Assembly (NCBI GenBank): GCA_964604155.1
Contig: CAZRXY010000105.1
Span: forward strand, 4,557 to 68,556
Length of the DNA: 64,000 bases
From: Stygibacter sp964604155
GTDB lineage: Bacteria > Cloacimonadota > Cloacimonadia > Cloacimonadales > TCS61
Direction of reading: 5' to 3'
Part shown: positions 10,027 to 19,192 of the stretch, one piece after another
Layout of the letters: each line of letters begins with the position of its first letter
Numbering within the stretch: position 1 is the stretch's first letter
Position numbers and translations under genes: made by a program
The notes under the pieces: generated by a model
Databases searched by the model: none
What the model was told of the DNA's origin: nothing
What the model saw: the letters and a program-made list of their open reading frames with translations, nothing else

Positions 10027-10042
10027 TTGCTCCATAATTATC

Positions 10043-10110
10043 GCAGACCTGCTCATGGCAAAGCGGTGTCCGTTCTCATTCATTAACGGATTGTATTGCC
10101 TGCTGTCTGC
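10043..10110 (+). promoter_or_regulatory. Structured rpsB leader, possible S2 autoregulatory RNA
   Basis: Three nested helices can form: GCAGAC (10043-10048) with GTCTGC (10105-10110), GGCAA (10057-10061) with TTGCC (10096-10100), and TCCGTT (10069-10074) with AACGGA (10085-10090). They are separated by small internal loops, and the structure ends 36 bases before the rpsB start. S2 autoregulates rpsB-tsf through its leader in E. coli; that this RNA does the same is inference. No T-run follows, so it is not a terminator. Confidence 0.5.
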
Positions 10111-10146
10111 TGATCCATAACCGTATTAAGGAATTAAGGAGATTGT

Positions 10147-10926
10147 ATGTCAGTTGTAACTATGAAGCAACTTCTCGAAAGTGGTGTCCATTTTGGTCAT
10201 CAAACCTATAAATGGAACCCTAAAATGGATAAATATATCTTTATCAAAAGAAATGGTATCCATATTCTCGACCTCAAACAAACCCTCGATGCCGTTAATG
10301 AAGCATATATGTTCATCCGTGAAACCGTCTCGAAAGGTAAAGATGTTCTGCTTATCGGCACTAAAAAACAGGCTAAAGATGCCATCATTAAAGCTGCTGT
10401 CAAATCTTCCGCCTTCTACGTCTCAAACAGATGGTATGGCGGGATGCTCACTAATATGAAAACCATCAGAAGAAGAATCGAAAAACTCAGCTACTACGAA
10501 CAGATTAATGAAGACGGCACTATTAAACAGTTCACTAAGCTTGAATTCACGAAACTTAAAAAAGAATATGACAAAATCGATAACGCCCTTGGCGGCATCA
10601 GAAATATGGATGTCCTACCGGGTGCCGTTTTTATTGTCGATATTATCAAAGAAAGCATCGCCGTGAACGAAGCCCGAAAACTCGGTATACCCATCGTCGC
10701 TATGGTGGACACTAATTGCGACCCCGATCTCGTAGATTATGTGATCCCCGCAAATGACGATGCTATCCGAGCTATCGATCTGATCTCAGACCTGATGGCT
10801 ACTGCCATCCTCGAAGGAAGAAATATCCTCACAGAAGGTGCTCATAACCCCGATGCGGCAAAAGAAGACACCTCACAAATGGATAACACCGATCTTGAAA
10901 TAAATGAATCCGAGGATTCTGATTAA
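10147..10926 (+). CDS. rpsB: 30S ribosomal protein S2
   Basis: A 259-residue S2, which binds the small-subunit head-body junction with S1. The start MSVVTMKQLLESGVHFGHQT is typical, followed by KWNPKMDKYIF, RWYGGMLTN and IPIVAMVDTNCDPDLVDY. AAGGAG precedes the ATG. The last 30 residues are acidic and low in complexity, as in many S2 proteins. It is followed by tsf in the conserved rpsB-tsf-pyrH-frr order, with a terminator-like hairpin in between. Confidence 0.97.
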   Translation: MSVVTMKQLLESGVHFGHQTYKWNPKMDKYIFIKRNGIHILDLKQTLDAVNEAYMFIRETVSKGKDVLLIGTKKQAKDAIIKAAVKSSAFYVSNRWYGGMLTNMKTIRRRIEKLSYYEQINEDGTIKQFTKLEFTKLKKEYDKIDNALGGIRNMDVLPGAVFIVDIIKESIAVNEARKLGIPIVAMVDTNCDPDLVDYVIPANDDAIRAIDLISDLMATAILEGRNILTEGAHNPDAAKEDTSQMDNTDLEINESEDSD

Positions 10927-10932
10927 TAACCC

Positions 10933-10975
10933 GGCGGGTGTATAAATTGCTTGTCCACCCGCCTCGTATTTTTTT
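10933..10975 (+). terminator. Terminator or attenuator between rpsB and tsf
   Basis: GGCGGGTG (10933-10940) pairs perfectly with CACCCGCC (10956-10963) around a 15-base loop and is followed by TCGTATTTTTTT. It lies 7 bases after the rpsB stop. Because tsf, pyrH and frr continue in the same direction, it probably lowers rather than abolishes downstream transcription. Confidence 0.8.
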
Positions 10976-11006
10976 GCTGAATTTTTAATTTGAAAGGAGA
11001 CATAAA

Positions 11007-11600
11007 ATGGAAATTTCTGCTAAAGAAGTTATGGAATTAAGAAAAATTACCGGCGCCGGAATGATGGATTGCAAAAAAGCTCTCTCCGAATGCCAGGGAA
11101 ATAAAGAAGATGCCATCAAATATCTTCGCGAAAAAGGCATCTCTAAAGCCGCTAAAAAAGCAGACCGCTCTACTAAAGAAGGTCTCGTCTATGCCTATAT
11201 TCACTCAAATAATAAGCTCGGTGTTCTCCTCGAAATGAATTGCGAAACCGATTTCGTCGCCAAAAATGAAGTCTTTGTAGAACTCTGCAAAAATGTCGCT
11301 ATGCACATCGCAGCCACTAACCCTATGGCTGTTGACGAATCTGGGCTCGACCCAGATAAAATCGCCGAAGAAACCGAAATCTACAAAAATAAAGCTATCA
11401 ATGACGGAAAACCCGAAAATATTATCCCTCGCATCGTCGAAGGGCAAATCGTTAAATATAAAAAAGATAGCTGCCTGCTTAGCCAGGAATTCGTTAAAGA
11501 CCCCGAGAAAACCGTCCAGGATATCATCACCGAAGCTATTGTTACTCTCGGTGAAAATATCCAGGTCGGAAGATTCGTTAGATTCTCACTCGGTAACTAA
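11007..11600 (+). CDS. tsf: Elongation factor Ts
   Basis: A 197-residue EF-Ts, the nucleotide exchange factor for EF-Tu. It is the short form with one core repeat (E. coli has about 283 residues), as in Thermus and many deep-branching bacteria. The N-terminal UBA-like domain shows ELRKITGAGMMDCKKAL, and the EF-Tu contact motif TDFVAKN lies near residue 80. GGAGA precedes the ATG. It sits between rpsB and pyrH, as in most bacteria. Confidence 0.96.
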   Translation: MEISAKEVMELRKITGAGMMDCKKALSECQGNKEDAIKYLREKGISKAAKKADRSTKEGLVYAYIHSNNKLGVLLEMNCETDFVAKNEVFVELCKNVAMHIAATNPMAVDESGLDPDKIAEETEIYKNKAINDGKPENIIPRIVEGQIVKYKKDSCLLSQEFVKDPEKTVQDIITEAIVTLGENIQVGRFVRFSLGN

Positions 11601-11602
11601 GT

Positions 11603-12319
11603 ATGGCTGTCTTTAAACCCGGGAGCGTTATCCTTAAAATCTCCGGTGAAATCCTCGCCGGCTCTTCTGGCTTCGGCTTTGATTACAATGTTATCAGTGA
11701 CATCGCCGACGGCATTATCGACGTGAGAAACCAGGGTTTTAGAATCGGTATCGTTATCGGCGGTGGCAATATTTTCCGCGGCGCTCAGAATAATGATTAT
11801 CTGAACCGCTTCACCGCCGATAATATCGGTATGCTCGCTACTATCCAAAATGCGCTCTGTATGGCTGATATGCTTAGAAAAAAAAACTACCCCGCTGAAA
11901 TTTTCTCCGCCGTCCAATGCGATAAAATCGTCCGCTTCTTCTCCGCAGAAACTGCCATTCACTCATTCAACAAAGGAAATATCTGCCTCTTCACCGCCGG
12001 CACCGCTAATCCATTCTTCACCACCGATACCGCCGCTGTTCTTCGCGCTATCGAAATGAACGCAGACCTCGTGCTCAAAGGCACAAAAGTCGATGGCGTC
12101 TATTCCGCAGACCCTAATACCAATAAAAATGCCGTGCTCTATAAAAAACTTACCTACGATAAGGCTCTCGCTGATAAACTTAATATCATGGATATGACCG
12201 CCTTCTCACTCGCACGTGATAACCACATGCCCCTGAAAATCTTTAATATCTCTCACCCCGCTATGATTCTTAAGGCTATCATCGATCCAGATATCGGGAC
12301 GCTCGTCCATGACGCATAA
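11603..12319 (+). CDS. pyrH: UMP kinase
   Basis: A 238-residue amino-acid-kinase-fold enzyme that phosphorylates UMP to UDP with ATP. The nucleotide and phosphate loops are visible: ILKISGEIL near the N-terminus, IVIGGGNIFRG near residue 52, and VLKGTKVDGVYSADP near 155. The start lies only two bases after the tsf stop with no strong ribosome binding site, so it is probably translationally coupled to tsf. The length is normal for bacterial UMP kinase. Confidence 0.96.
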   Translation: MAVFKPGSVILKISGEILAGSSGFGFDYNVISDIADGIIDVRNQGFRIGIVIGGGNIFRGAQNNDYLNRFTADNIGMLATIQNALCMADMLRKKNYPAEIFSAVQCDKIVRFFSAETAIHSFNKGNICLFTAGTANPFFTTDTAAVLRAIEMNADLVLKGTKVDGVYSADPNTNKNAVLYKKLTYDKALADKLNIMDMTAFSLARDNHMPLKIFNISHPAMILKAIIDPDIGTLVHDA

Positions 12320-12358
12320 CAAATTATCCTATATCTCTATAAAAGGAGTTAGTTTATT

Positions 12359-12913
12359 ATGGAAAACCTGATCTTTGAATTCGACCTTAAAATGGAAGCC
12401 ACTTTTGATGCACTGATCAAAAAATTCGCCAGCACCAGAACCGGCAGAGCAAATACCGCCGTCCTCGAAAATATCTCTATCGATTACTACGGACAGCAAA
12501 CCCCTATTAAACAGCTCTGCAACATCTCTATCCCGGAACCAAGACTAATCGTCGTGCAACCCTGGGATAAAACATCACTTCCTCTCATCGAAAAAGCTCT
12601 CCTCGCCTCAAATATCGGCGTCACTCCCGAAAACGACGGAAATGTTATCAGATTACCGTTCCAGCCTCTCACTCAGGAAACCAGACGGGATATCGTTAAA
12701 AATATTAAAAAAATGGCGGAAGATGCCAAAATCTCTATACGAAACATCAGACGTGATGCTAATGAAGAACTCAAAAAAATGGAAAAAGATAGCTCTATCA
12801 CAGAAGATGATCTCAAAACCGGCCTCAAAAGTATCCAGGATAATACCGATAAATGGATCGATAAAATCTCCGATACCGCTAAATCTAAAGAAACCGAAAT
12901 TATGGAAGTATAA
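12359..12913 (+). CDS. frr: Ribosome recycling factor
   Basis: A 184-residue RRF, which splits post-termination ribosomes together with EF-G. The FASTRTGRANTAVLENI motif of helix 1, the beta domain SIPEPRLIVVQPWD and the helix-3 stretch NIRRDANEELKKMEKD are all recognisable. AAAGGAG precedes the start at a slightly long spacing. It closes the rpsB-tsf-pyrH-frr block, and a small ferredoxin follows where many bacteria have uppS. Confidence 0.96.
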   Translation: MENLIFEFDLKMEATFDALIKKFASTRTGRANTAVLENISIDYYGQQTPIKQLCNISIPEPRLIVVQPWDKTSLPLIEKALLASNIGVTPENDGNVIRLPFQPLTQETRRDIVKNIKKMAEDAKISIRNIRRDANEELKKMEKDSSITEDDLKTGLKSIQDNTDKWIDKISDTAKSKETEIMEV

Positions 12914-12921
12914 AAAACAAA

Positions 12922-13113
12922 ATGACAGAAACTAAAAAAAATAAAATCCTCTACTTTATCACAAGTGAGTGCATCTCCTGTGGTATTTGCCTCGATGTCT
13001 GCCCCATTGATGCCATCGAAGAAGGCGAAAACCAATACGTGATTAATTCCACCTGCATCAATTGCGGAAAATGCAAAGACGCCTGCCCCATAGAAGCCAT
13101 CAAAGACAGATAA
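12922..13113 (+). CDS. Small 2[4Fe-4S] ferredoxin
   Basis: A 63-residue protein with two complete clostridial-type cluster motifs, C17-x2-C20-x2-C23-x3-C27-P and C45-x2-C48-x2-C51-x3-C55-P, which should bind two [4Fe-4S] clusters for low-potential electron transfer in the cytoplasm. It starts 8 bases after frr and ends just before a repeat-bearing region. The ribosome binding site is weak, suggesting coupling to frr. Its redox partner is not in the window. Confidence 0.9.
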   Translation: MTETKKNKILYFITSECISCGICLDVCPIDAIEEGENQYVINSTCINCGKCKDACPIEAIKDR

Positions 13114-13190
13114 CCACTAAAAACATATATATCCCCTATACCTATTAAAATATCAAATTACAACAACTCTCCATACTCTATACAAATAAA

Positions 13191-13250
13191 TTGCCGCGAG
13201 TTTTAACTCGTGGGTCTATCTACGAAAATAATGGGGTTTTAACCCCTCAT
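13191..13250 (-). repeat. Dispersed palindromic repeat, family B copy 1 (inverted)
   Basis: On the minus strand it reads GGGGTTAAAACCCC, a spacer, then CCACGAGTTAAAACTCGCGG. The same pair of palindromes occurs on the plus strand near 19503 and 29938. It lies between the ferredoxin gene and the broken ORFs that follow. Confidence 0.8.
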
Positions 13251-13289
13251 CTTCATATATTACGTACCTGATACAATTCCCTTTTTTAG

Positions 13290-13586
13290 AAAAATGCTCT
13301 CAATTCTGCTGCCAATAGCGTCTCTAATCCCCAGTATAAGGGGCATGGCGAGATTCTGAGGAAGCTGTATGATTATACACCATATTTTTTAACGCCGGGG
13401 AATTATCAATTTCCGGGTAAGACGGTATTTTTTATCCGCGAAAGGGCTGTTTATCAATTGCAAATAGCGGGTATGGCAGGATTTAGCTGGCAACAGAGAA
13501 TCTGCCGGCGTACTCGGATAAATCTCAGTTTTGCAGAGACTGGGGTCTATGAAGTTATAGTTCCTAAAGATGAAGGAGATGAATAA
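13290..13586 (+). pseudogene. 5'-truncated ORF of unknown function
   Basis: An open frame of 98 codons between a TAG at 13287 and a TAA at 13584 with no plausible start codon. Its composition looks protein-like rather than random (YDYTPYFLTPGNYQFPGK, then FFIRERAVYQLQIAGMAG, ending VPKDEGDE). An ATG at 13294 lies in another frame and stops after 19 codons. I do not recognise the family. Truncation lies about 40 bases to the right of a family B repeat, so the missing N-terminus may have been lost by rearrangement there. It is joined to the next ORF by a TAATG overlap, suggesting a former small operon. Confidence 0.5.
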
Positions 13587-13745
13587 TGCCGCAGGAGGTT
13601 CATCGTTCTCGAATATGGGGCTGATTTGCAGGCAGCCTATCTGGAATACCTGAGCGAGTATCTGGAAGAAATACTTTCTCAGGAAGTACCTGATTTTGAG
13701 CAGATTCGCAGTTATAAAACGGGCTGGTACCCAAAGGCAGCATAG
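13586..13745 (+). pseudogene. Frameshifted short ORF coupled to its neighbours
   Basis: An ATG at 13586 overlaps the preceding stop (TAATG), but its frame (MPQEVHRSRIWG) ends after 12 codons. The shifted frame stays open to a TAG at 13743-13745 and reads VLEYGADLQAAYLEYLSEY, then LEEILSQEVPDFEQIRSY, which is helical and protein-like. One indel near 13605 would join the two. The stop overlaps the GTG start of the next ORF. Function unknown. Confidence 0.45.
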
Positions 13746-14029
13746 TGCTGGGCATAAGCGGCACATATCAGGGACAGATTTACTATATGCGACGCGGCAG
13801 CAGCATCACTTTTCTTCGCCAGAATTATGATCACACTGCCAATGATCAATCCCAGCGGTTAAAGCTGCTGAAGGCAGGAGCGATAACAGCCTGGAACAAT
13901 GAGAGTATAGAATTCAAAGAAGAATGGTCAAGACGATTTAATGGATGGTATCAGCGGAATTTCTATAAGCTGCAAAGGATGATCACGCCCTATTTGTGGT
14001 ATGTGGGCTCTTACGTAAACCGTGAGTAG
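13745..14029 (+). CDS. Short protein of unknown function
   Basis: A 94-residue ORF starting with GTG in a TAGTG overlap with the previous frame. It begins LGISGTYQGQIYYMRRGSS and has a basic, aromatic-rich body (FLRQNYDHT, WYQRNFYKLQRMI). The opening resembles small uncharacterised proteins of phage-like gene groups, but I cannot name the family with confidence. As the third of three coupled small ORFs whose first two are damaged, it may be the surviving part of a decayed accessory module, and it may no longer be translated. Confidence 0.45.
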   Translation: MLGISGTYQGQIYYMRRGSSITFLRQNYDHTANDQSQRLKLLKAGAITAWNNESIEFKEEWSRRFNGWYQRNFYKLQRMITPYLWYVGSYVNRE

Positions 14030-14139
14030 CTCTATATAGAAACAAGGGGATTATTACAGAAACAGCTTTATACAAAAGTTTTATCATGAAATAGTTATTA
14101 CTTCAGGTATAACAATTATAAAAACATCCGCTGTGATTT

Positions 14140-15162
14140 TTATTTGTAGTATTTTTTGGTGAAGCCGGTTATCCAGGTGCCTGGGGGTAAAAATGGTTTT
14201 TGGATGAGAGCGGTGAGGAATCCGCAGCCATAGGCGATAACCTGGGTAAAAAGTGTGATCACAGAGAGCAATCCCACGCGAGCGGAGCGGTTACGGACGG
14301 CGGACTGGCAGCCGGCGAATATTGCGATTGTGAGGGCTAATACGGCTTCGATAGAGAGGATTTGACGGGCGGTTTGCCAGAAGACGGCACCTGAGAGGGT
14401 CAATATTAGAATCACCAGCAGAATGGCGGGAAGAGCGTGAACCGGTTTTAGCATCTGTGGATCTATATTACCCAGATTTATGCGGGTGACGCCCCAGTTA
14501 AAAATCTGTTTGAAAAATCGTTTCAGGTTAGTTCTACGTTTATGATAAACAATGATATCAGGGAAGAAAACGATTTTGAAACCGGCTTTATATATGCGGT
14601 TAGAATATTCCATATCTTGTCCGTGTCTCAGGTCGTTCATACCGCCGATCTGGTTATATATACGTTTTTTTATACCCATATTAAAGCTGCGTGGGTAATA
14701 TTTTGCGATGCTTTTTTTTGCGCCTCTTGTGCCGCCAGTGCCGATAAAAGACGTCATAGAGTAATTAACTGCTTTCAGGAATGGTGGGAAATCGTCTTTT
14801 TGTGTATCGGGACCTCCGAAGGCATCGAAGTCACAATTATCGAGTTTATCTTTCAGTTTTTCTATATAATCGGATGGAACGGTGCAATCTGAATCAATGA
14901 ACACAAAGAGGTCGCCTTTTGCGTGAGCCATTCCCAGATTTCGGGCGGCGCCTGGTCCTTGATTTTTTTGTTTGAGTAATTGGAGGCTGAGTTTATTTTT
15001 AAAATTTTCATAAACGGAGGGCAGATGGTCGGAAGAGCCGTCATCCACAATAACGATCTCGAAGCCGGATATTTTTCTTTGATCATTAAAAGAGGACAAG
15101 AACTCAGCCATCTCATCCGCCCTGTTAAATACGGGTACAATTATAGAAATCAGGTTATTCAT
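14140..15162 (-). CDS. Family 2 glycosyltransferase with C-terminal membrane segment
   Basis: A 340-residue GT-A fold enzyme. The N-terminus IISIIVPVF-like strand, VDDGSSD near residue 40, GAARNLGMAHAKGD near 70 and FIDSDCTVP (DxD-type metal and sugar-nucleotide site) near 90 are all present. After about residue 240, two or three hydrophobic helices anchor it in the membrane. It would transfer a sugar from a nucleotide donor to a lipid or glycan acceptor on the cytoplasmic face. It starts one base after the YfhO-like gene stop (TGA-A-ATG), so translation is coupled. The exact substrate cannot be read from sequence. Confidence 0.88.
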   Translation of the reverse strand: MNNLISIIVPVFNRADEMAEFLSSFNDQRKISGFEIVIVDDGSSDHLPSVYENFKNKLSLQLLKQKNQGPGAARNLGMAHAKGDLFVFIDSDCTVPSDYIEKLKDKLDNCDFDAFGGPDTQKDDFPPFLKAVNYSMTSFIGTGGTRGAKKSIAKYYPRSFNMGIKKRIYNQIGGMNDLRHGQDMEYSNRIYKAGFKIVFFPDIIVYHKRRTNLKRFFKQIFNWGVTRINLGNIDPQMLKPVHALPAILLVILILTLSGAVFWQTARQILSIEAVLALTIAIFAGCQSAVRNRSARVGLLSVITLFTQVIAYGCGFLTALIQKPFLPPGTWITGFTKKYYK

Positions 15163-15163
15163 T

Positions 15164-17620
15164 TCAAGTAATTTTTTGTTTTTTATGCTTTCTTATGTAA
15201 TCAGCGGCGAGGGCAAGCAGGAGCAGCCAGGCGATACCATGAGCAATATAGGAGATTTTAAGAAATCTGAGATAGGTATCCGGCTGGAATTCGAAGCGTA
15301 CGGTATGTTCTCCGGGAGTATCGATATAGATAGAGCGGAGGACGTGGTTGGTTTTATAGATATTTTTTTCACTGCCATCCACGAAGCATTTCCAGCCGGC
15401 GGGATAGAAGATTTCTGAAGCGATCATAAGGGCTGGTTTATCATTAGTGACCTTATATTCAATAAAGTTATATGAAGCTTCCACCACATCGATACTGCCT
15501 GTTATTATATCGGGTTTGATATCAAAATCCGGTTGTTCTTCGAGAATAGCGGTGCTATAGGCATCGAATTCTGGATCATTAATGGCATTTAAGCGTGCGA
15601 TGCGCTCAGGGATCACCAGATAATCGTAGGCGAACCAGGCAGGTCTGGCATTGAATTTTGTTCTATAGGTGAAGAGGTTTTTTGCACTATCGTGGTAGTA
15701 GAGCGAGAGTTTATCTTCGGGCAGAGCTTGAGAGCTGACGAGATATTTTGTATTCAGCATTTTAAGTACGTTCCAGTTAATGGGGAATTGAGGATTATCG
15801 CCTTCATAGAGGCAGGATTCTATAATGTCCTGGTAAATGCGCAATTTTGCGGCATTATAGCCGCCAATTGAATTATGATAATAAGAATAATCATTGGAGT
15901 TAAAGGGATTTTCGGTGATTGGGAAAACGCGAAAATAGCTTTCATCCTGGAGTAGGATTTTATTTGTATTGGTGATCCTGAAGTGGTTGTTTTCGAGGAG
16001 TTGTGGATTGCTGAGTTCACCTTCTGCTTTTTTAACATAAGGTATCTGGTCTGAGAGCATCAGTCCCAGCAATAGGGCAATAAAGATGAGAGGTTTGATT
16101 TTTTTTGCGAGACAGGCAAAAATGATGAGGCAGGTGGCGAGTGCATACAGGATGAGCCTGATGCCGTCTGACTGCATCATATCGAGTCTGGCGGCTGCGA
16201 TGATCTTAGCGGAATCGCTGCCGTAGCGAGAGACATCGTCACTTTTTATCATGTTAAATGAAGAACCAAAGAGGTATGGAATAAGCCCTGCGATGATCAG
16301 AATTGCGGCGACAGTGAAAATGGTTTTTTTTAGCTTGGTATCAGATTTGAGGATAGTATCTAAACCGAATCCTGCCAGGATTGCTGAGAGCATGAAAATC
16401 ACGAGCTGCATCATTGCGGGTGCACGGAATTTATTGAAGGCGGGAACGTAATGAAAGAATAAATTATAGAAAGCGGTGAAATGCCTGCCGAATGCCAGCA
16501 GAAGCGAAAGCAGAAAGAGAGCTGAAAGCAGTTTTATAATGGGCTTCTTCCAATTAGCGATCAATCCCACCAGGGCAAGAAATGCCATAATAATCCCAAT
16601 ATAATCATAAGTCTGGGTAAAAGGCATATGCCCCCAATAGCCCGGGATCATTTTATCTTTTAATTGCGGGACTTTAGAGCCGGTGTATAATTCCTGCGAG
16701 GTGCCGCCAAAGAACCGAGGCATAGTCCAATTAAAAACTGCCAGCGGGTGCATAGACCAGCTTGTGGCATAGCTGCTATCCAGACCTGTAGAGCCTGTTT
16801 CTCCGGTACCGCCTCGGATAGAATATGGAGTATATTCGCCAGCCACAAAGACCGGCTGGGCGACCATACCGATAATGAGCAGGCAGGCGGGGATAAGTAG
16901 GAGGAATTTTTTCAGGGCAATATCTGCCTTTCCGGTACGGAGGAGATTAATGAGATAAAAGAGCCCGAGGAATATGAGTATGAGAATCTGATAAAAGATC
17001 ACCTGGTAATGATGGGTCCGAATCTGGACGGCAAAACTGAAAATGAATCCGATGAGCCAGAGGAGATTTTTTTTATTGATAAAATTTAGGAAGAAAAAGG
17101 TGACCAGAGGCATATACATCACGGGTCTGAATTTCTGGAAATGCCCGATAGACAGGATAGACATATAATGCGGGATGAGAATAAAGCCCAGGGCACAGAA
17201 GGCAGAGGCATACCAGCTAAGCTTAAAGAATCTGAGCAGATAAAACATACCGATGAAGCCAAGGAGATAGAGCCAGATATTCAGATACAAAATCTCAGCG
17301 AGATGGAAATGGATGATCGTATCAAAATTAAAAGCCTTAGCACCATTACGGTGATAGGTAGGCATACCGGAAAACACTTTGGAATTCCAGAGGACAATTT
17401 CTCCAGTTTCCTGCTCATATTCCTTTAACTGATGAGAGGCACCTTTTGAGCCAATAACATCGACACCCCCGGGTCGCAAGCCTTTGAATGCCATAGGATA
17501 CAGCACCGTAAGCAGCATGATAAAAACGGCAGCAAAAAGAACAAGCTGCCACCACCAGGCTTGCGGGTCTTTGAGCTCGCTGCTTCGCTTTAACTCGGGA
17601 ATATGTTTTTTCTTAGTCAT
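15164..17620 (-). CDS. YfhO-like large membrane protein
   Basis: An 818-residue membrane protein with about a dozen predicted helices through residue 560, then a soluble region (about 580-780) and a final helix before a basic tail. The pattern FNWTMPRFFGGTSQELY, the conserved PEY-like middle and a C-terminal EIFYPAGWKCFVDG segment are typical of the YfhO family, which are GT-C-like proteins used for glycosylation of cell-wall polymers (in Firmicutes, lipoteichoic acid). GGAGGTGA precedes the ATG inside the end of the flippase gene. It lies between the flippase and a GT2, so a role in envelope glycan or lipid glycosylation is likely. Confidence 0.82.
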   Translation of the reverse strand: MTKKKHIPELKRSSELKDPQAWWWQLVLFAAVFIMLLTVLYPMAFKGLRPGGVDVIGSKGASHQLKEYEQETGEIVLWNSKVFSGMPTYHRNGAKAFNFDTIIHFHLAEILYLNIWLYLLGFIGMFYLLRFFKLSWYASAFCALGFILIPHYMSILSIGHFQKFRPVMYMPLVTFFFLNFINKKNLLWLIGFIFSFAVQIRTHHYQVIFYQILILIFLGLFYLINLLRTGKADIALKKFLLLIPACLLIIGMVAQPVFVAGEYTPYSIRGGTGETGSTGLDSSYATSWSMHPLAVFNWTMPRFFGGTSQELYTGSKVPQLKDKMIPGYWGHMPFTQTYDYIGIIMAFLALVGLIANWKKPIIKLLSALFLLSLLLAFGRHFTAFYNLFFHYVPAFNKFRAPAMMQLVIFMLSAILAGFGLDTILKSDTKLKKTIFTVAAILIIAGLIPYLFGSSFNMIKSDDVSRYGSDSAKIIAAARLDMMQSDGIRLILYALATCLIIFACLAKKIKPLIFIALLLGLMLSDQIPYVKKAEGELSNPQLLENNHFRITNTNKILLQDESYFRVFPITENPFNSNDYSYYHNSIGGYNAAKLRIYQDIIESCLYEGDNPQFPINWNVLKMLNTKYLVSSQALPEDKLSLYYHDSAKNLFTYRTKFNARPAWFAYDYLVIPERIARLNAINDPEFDAYSTAILEEQPDFDIKPDIITGSIDVVEASYNFIEYKVTNDKPALMIASEIFYPAGWKCFVDGSEKNIYKTNHVLRSIYIDTPGEHTVRFEFQPDTYLRFLKISYIAHGIAWLLLLALAADYIRKHKKQKIT

Positions 17621-19123
17621 CTATTCACCTCCGATTTCTTTTTTAAACAGCCTGATAATATTTTCAGGCTTTGACCACTTGGCAAGAGACTGTCTGGCTC
17701 TTTTGATCTCGTGCTTTTCAAAAAATCCCAGTAAATAGAGGAGCACCGGGTAGAGAATGAGGATAATCACATCAGTGATCATCCTGAGAATCACCTGCCA
17801 CTCCGGGATAACAAGCCAGATATAAATCAATCCGATGCCAACTAAAAACGCTTTCAAATATTTGACAACCTCATAATTTGAATAACCATATTTTTTATTT
17901 ATGGCAAGGCAGACGAGTACGGCGACAGCCTGCGAGGCGGCAGTAGTGAGAGCAGCGCCCAGAGAACCCAGCCGGGGAATCACCAGAAAATTTAAAATTA
18001 GATTCATCACGCCAGCACCTATCGCTATCAAAGATATAAGATAAGATTTTTTCATCTTTGCCATTGGCATAAAGAGCATGGAACGCATCCCGAAAAGGAT
18101 AGCACTTGCCACCAGATATGGCACGATGTGCAGAGAATCATAATAATCCGCATTGGCAGTGAGAAATTTTATCACCGTCTTACTGATAATACTGAGTAAT
18201 ATCCCGCTGTAGATAGCAATAAAGGTAAAATAAGTGATAGATTTATCAAAAAAATGGTCATGTTTTTCATTATTGATCTCATTGTAGTATTTGATATTAT
18301 AGGTTCTCATAAAGGAGCGGACTATCAGCAGCTTTATAAGGCTGGCAACTTTATAGGCAAGAGAATATTGCCCTACATCGGAAAGTGAATAGTAATGCTT
18401 GAGAATAAAGCGATCACTAAGCGTCATCACTAGAGCAAAAAGTGCCGAAATTGCCAGAGGCAGAGAATATCTGATCATTTTTTTGAGAAGTTGTAATTCT
18501 ATAACGAGCTTTATTTCTCGGGAAAGATAGGGGATCAGCAGCAAAAATACAAGCATATTACCACAAATCTGTCCCAGAAACACGCCCTCAATGCTCATAT
18601 TTAGCTGCATGATAAAGAATACCGTGGTGATTAAGACGGTGCCAAGATTTATCAGCACATATCTGGTTTGCCTCATCACCTGCTGCTTGATCTGCATGAG
18701 ATAAATGACCCTGAGCACTATCACCCGCAGCAGAATATTAATGAGGAATATACCAATGACGGAGGTGGAGACAGCTATATCAAAAATCTGGAGTGAATAC
18801 ATGTCTATCAGGAAAAAACCGATAAGAAGACAGATAAACGTGGAGATTATAGAAAATAAAAGCGTAGTGAAAAACAAGGATTTTTGACGGTCTTTGCCTT
18901 CATTATCCCAGTACCAGCGATTGAAACCGTTCTCTATGCCCAGTGAGGAAGTGGCTATTATCACGTCTGCCAATATCTCAAAAAGAGCCAGTAAGCCATA
19001 AACTTCTATAGAAAAATTACGCGCATAGACCGGTAAAAGAATAAAGCCGATCAATTTAACGGCAATATTTCCGATGCCGTAATAAAAAGTCTGCTTTGCT
19101 GCACTTCTGATCCTCTCTATCAC
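17621..19123 (-). CDS. Polysaccharide flippase (Wzx/MOP superfamily)
   Basis: A 500-residue membrane protein with about 14 helices and the N-terminal pattern TFYYGIGNIAVKLIGFILLP typical of lipid-linked oligosaccharide flippases. It would move undecaprenyl-linked units across the inner membrane. The start is GTG at 19123; AGGAGG lies 13 bases upstream, a rather long gap. The gene is first of a three-gene minus-strand unit (flippase, YfhO-like, GT2) and its upstream region carries the two-part motif described separately at 19193-19233. Confidence 0.9.
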   Translation of the reverse strand: MIERIRSAAKQTFYYGIGNIAVKLIGFILLPVYARNFSIEVYGLLALFEILADVIIATSSLGIENGFNRWYWDNEGKDRQKSLFFTTLLFSIISTFICLLIGFFLIDMYSLQIFDIAVSTSVIGIFLINILLRVIVLRVIYLMQIKQQVMRQTRYVLINLGTVLITTVFFIMQLNMSIEGVFLGQICGNMLVFLLLIPYLSREIKLVIELQLLKKMIRYSLPLAISALFALVMTLSDRFILKHYYSLSDVGQYSLAYKVASLIKLLIVRSFMRTYNIKYYNEINNEKHDHFFDKSITYFTFIAIYSGILLSIISKTVIKFLTANADYYDSLHIVPYLVASAILFGMRSMLFMPMAKMKKSYLISLIAIGAGVMNLILNFLVIPRLGSLGAALTTAASQAVAVLVCLAINKKYGYSNYEVVKYLKAFLVGIGLIYIWLVIPEWQVILRMITDVIILILYPVLLYLLGFFEKHEIKRARQSLAKWSKPENIIRLFKKEIGGE

Positions 19124-19192
19124 CAGGGCTTTATAACCTCCTGTAATCTTTCAGTCCGACAATCTTTCTTATTTTGGTAGATCATGGAATTC

